Source of the DNA: Mycobacterium avium subsp. avium
GTDB taxonomy: Bacteria; Actinomycetota; Actinomycetes; Mycobacteriales; Mycobacteriaceae
DNA: 64,000 bases
Assembly (NCBI RefSeq): GCF_009741445.1
Contig: NZ_CP046507.1
Span: 3,162,001 to 3,226,000, forward strand
Direction: 5' to 3'
Every line of letters starts with the position of its first letter. Position 1 is the stretch's first letter. Below, in pieces: positions 63,189 through 64,000 of the stretch. The translations under genes were made by a program, and so were the position numbers. Below the pieces are notes generated by a model. The model worked only from the letters and a program-made list of their open reading frames with translations, had not been told where the DNA came from and ran no database searches.

Positions 63189-63554
63189 TCACTCGTCGGG
63201 CACCGATTCGATGTAGCGCACGGCGTCGGCCTTGTCCAACCCCAGGCCGCGTGCCACCCGGACGTACTCGCGGGCCGCGGCCGCCATCGCGGCGTCGGTG
63301 GGGTCGTAGCGGGCGACGAAAGTGCCGAAGCGGCCCCGGGTTTCGATGATGGCGGCCGATTCCAGCTCGCGGTAGGCGCGGGCCACGGTGTTGACGGCGA
63401 CGCCGAGCTGGCCGGCCAGCTCCCGCACGGTGGGCAGCCGGGTGCCGGGTGGCAGCGCGCCCTCGCGCACCCCCTCGATCACCTGCGTCCTGAGCTGGTC
63501 GAAAAGCGGCTTGCCCGCCTTCATGTCGACCCGCAACCAGTCACCCAGCTCCAC
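63189..63554 (-). CDS. GntR-family regulator, YtrA type (Rv1152-like)
   Basis: 121 residues. The N-terminal winged helix reads [40 protein letters not shown] and [23 protein letters not shown]. It has only a short helical C-terminal part, as in YtrA-subfamily repressors. The GTG start ([10 protein letters not shown]) and a divergent sirtuin gene share a 37-bp gap, so the regulator probably controls itself and the sirtuin. GATACT on its strand, 6 bp from the GTG, may be its -10. Confidence 0.9.
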   Translation of the reverse strand: MELGDWLRVDMKAGKPLFDQLRTQVIEGVREGALPPGTRLPTVRELAGQLGVAVNTVARAYRELESAAIIETRGRFGTFVARYDPTDAAMAAAAREYVRVARGLGLDKADAVRYIESVPDE

Positions 63555-63579
63555 TCGTTCAGTATCGCTCAGCCGCGGC

Positions 63580-63585
63580 TATCTT
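63580..63585 (+). promoter_or_regulatory. -10 element for a leaderless sirtuin transcript
   Basis: TATCTT lies 6 bp before the ATG at 63592, in the 37-bp gap shared with the GntR gene. Confidence 0.45.
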
Positions 63586-63591
63586 GGTGGG

Positions 63592-64000
63592 ATGCGCATA
63601 GCGGTGCTCAGCGGCGCGGGCATCTCCGCGGAGAGCGGGGTGCCGACCTTTCGCGACGACAAGAACGGACTGTGGGCCCGCTTCGACCCCTACGAGCTGT
63701 CCAGCACCCAGGGGTGGCGCGACAACCCGCAGCGCGTCTGGGGCTGGTATCTGTGGCGTCACTACCTGGTGGCCGACGTCGCGCCGAACGCGGGTCATCG
63801 CGCGATCGCCGCCTGGCAAGACCACGCCGAGGCCAGCGTCATCACCCAGAACGTCGACGACCTGCACGAGCGGGCCGGTAGCCGGCCCGTGCACCACCTG
63901 CACGGCAGCCTGTTCGAATTCCGTTGCGCCCGTTGCGCAAAGCCCTACACCGGCGAGCTGCCGGCGATGGCCGAACCGGCGCTGGAGGTGCAACCCCCGG
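63592..64000 (+). CDS. cobB: NAD-dependent protein deacylase (sirtuin), N-terminal part
   Basis: The first 136 codons of a sirtuin, cut by the window end. NAD-binding motifs [16 protein letters not shown] and [13 protein letters not shown] are present. The catalytic His lies in [10 protein letters not shown], and the first zinc Cys pair in [13 protein letters not shown] near residue 53 matches the Tyr-x-x-Arg of class III (SIRT5/CobB-like) enzymes that remove succinyl as well as acetyl groups. It corresponds to Rv1151c and is divergent from the GntR gene, as there. Confidence 0.92.
   Translation, partial: MRIAVLSGAGISAESGVPTFRDDKNGLWARFDPYELSSTQGWRDNPQRVWGWYLWRHYLVADVAPNAGHRAIAAWQDHAEASVITQNVDDLHERAGSRPVHHLHGSLFEFRCARCAKPYTGELPAMAEPALEVQPP

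Overview
The window is high-GC actinobacterial DNA from a slow-growing mycobacterium, most like the Mycobacterium avium complex. This rests on PPE proteins, an Mas-type polyketide synthase, mycothiol (mshB), F420 (fbiC), LpqW/PimE and nearly line-by-line synteny with the M. tuberculosis block from about Rv1200 down to Rv1151c, read in reverse order. Names come from recognising protein motifs and synteny by eye; no database search was run.

Region 1 (1-13.4 kb) is catabolic. An MFS transporter start, fadD36 and an alpha/beta hydrolase match the Rv1191-Rv1200 neighbourhood. They are followed by an accessory lipid-degradation island. A minus-strand ALDH and tandem CaiB/BaiF CoA-transferase face a plus-strand operon of P450, acyl-CoA dehydrogenase, MaoC-like protein, DUF35 protein, second acyl-CoA dehydrogenase, MaoC hydratase and SCP-x/Ltp2-like thiolase, closed by a TetR gene. 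The operon carries the same set of functions as the cholesterol side-chain igr operon (cyp125, chsE1/E2, chsH1/H2, ltp2), with the ChsH2-like protein split in two.

Region 2 (13.4-38.1 kb) starts with proline catabolism (putB, rocA, divergent PucR/PruC activator). Next comes a cobalamin riboswitch feeding a 39-codon upstream ORF and a PPE2-like gene, then a FadD21-type fatty-acyl-AMP ligase. A sulfate-activation operon (cysC, a frameshifted sat, a 110-aa protein) follows, then two SVP-type PPE genes, an orphan VapB, a Cys-rich small protein and a complete 2120-aa Mas-like PKS. A KimA-like potassium transporter with an added OB-fold leads into dapC and fdxC. This is the site of the M. tuberculosis fadD21-mmpL10-papA3-pks4-pks3 locus, but papA3 and mmpL10 are absent and PAPS genes and PPE genes are present.

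Region 3 (38.1-64 kb) is conserved core: the TB8.4 hemophore-like protein, fbiC, mshB, lpqW, typA, narGHJI, mutT2, phhB, pimE, two exported Ala/Pro-rich proteins, an HhH-GPD protein, an Rv1155-type F420-binding protein, a GntR regulator and the start of a sirtuin. Lineage-specific details are an extra DivIVA-domain gene, an unannotated 35-codon ORF before the Rv1171-like membrane gene, and no PE/PPE genes at two places where M. tuberculosis has them. Two copies of a small inverted-repeat intergenic element lie at 13.3 and 48.5 kb. No rRNA, tRNA, CRISPR array, IS element or prophage was seen.
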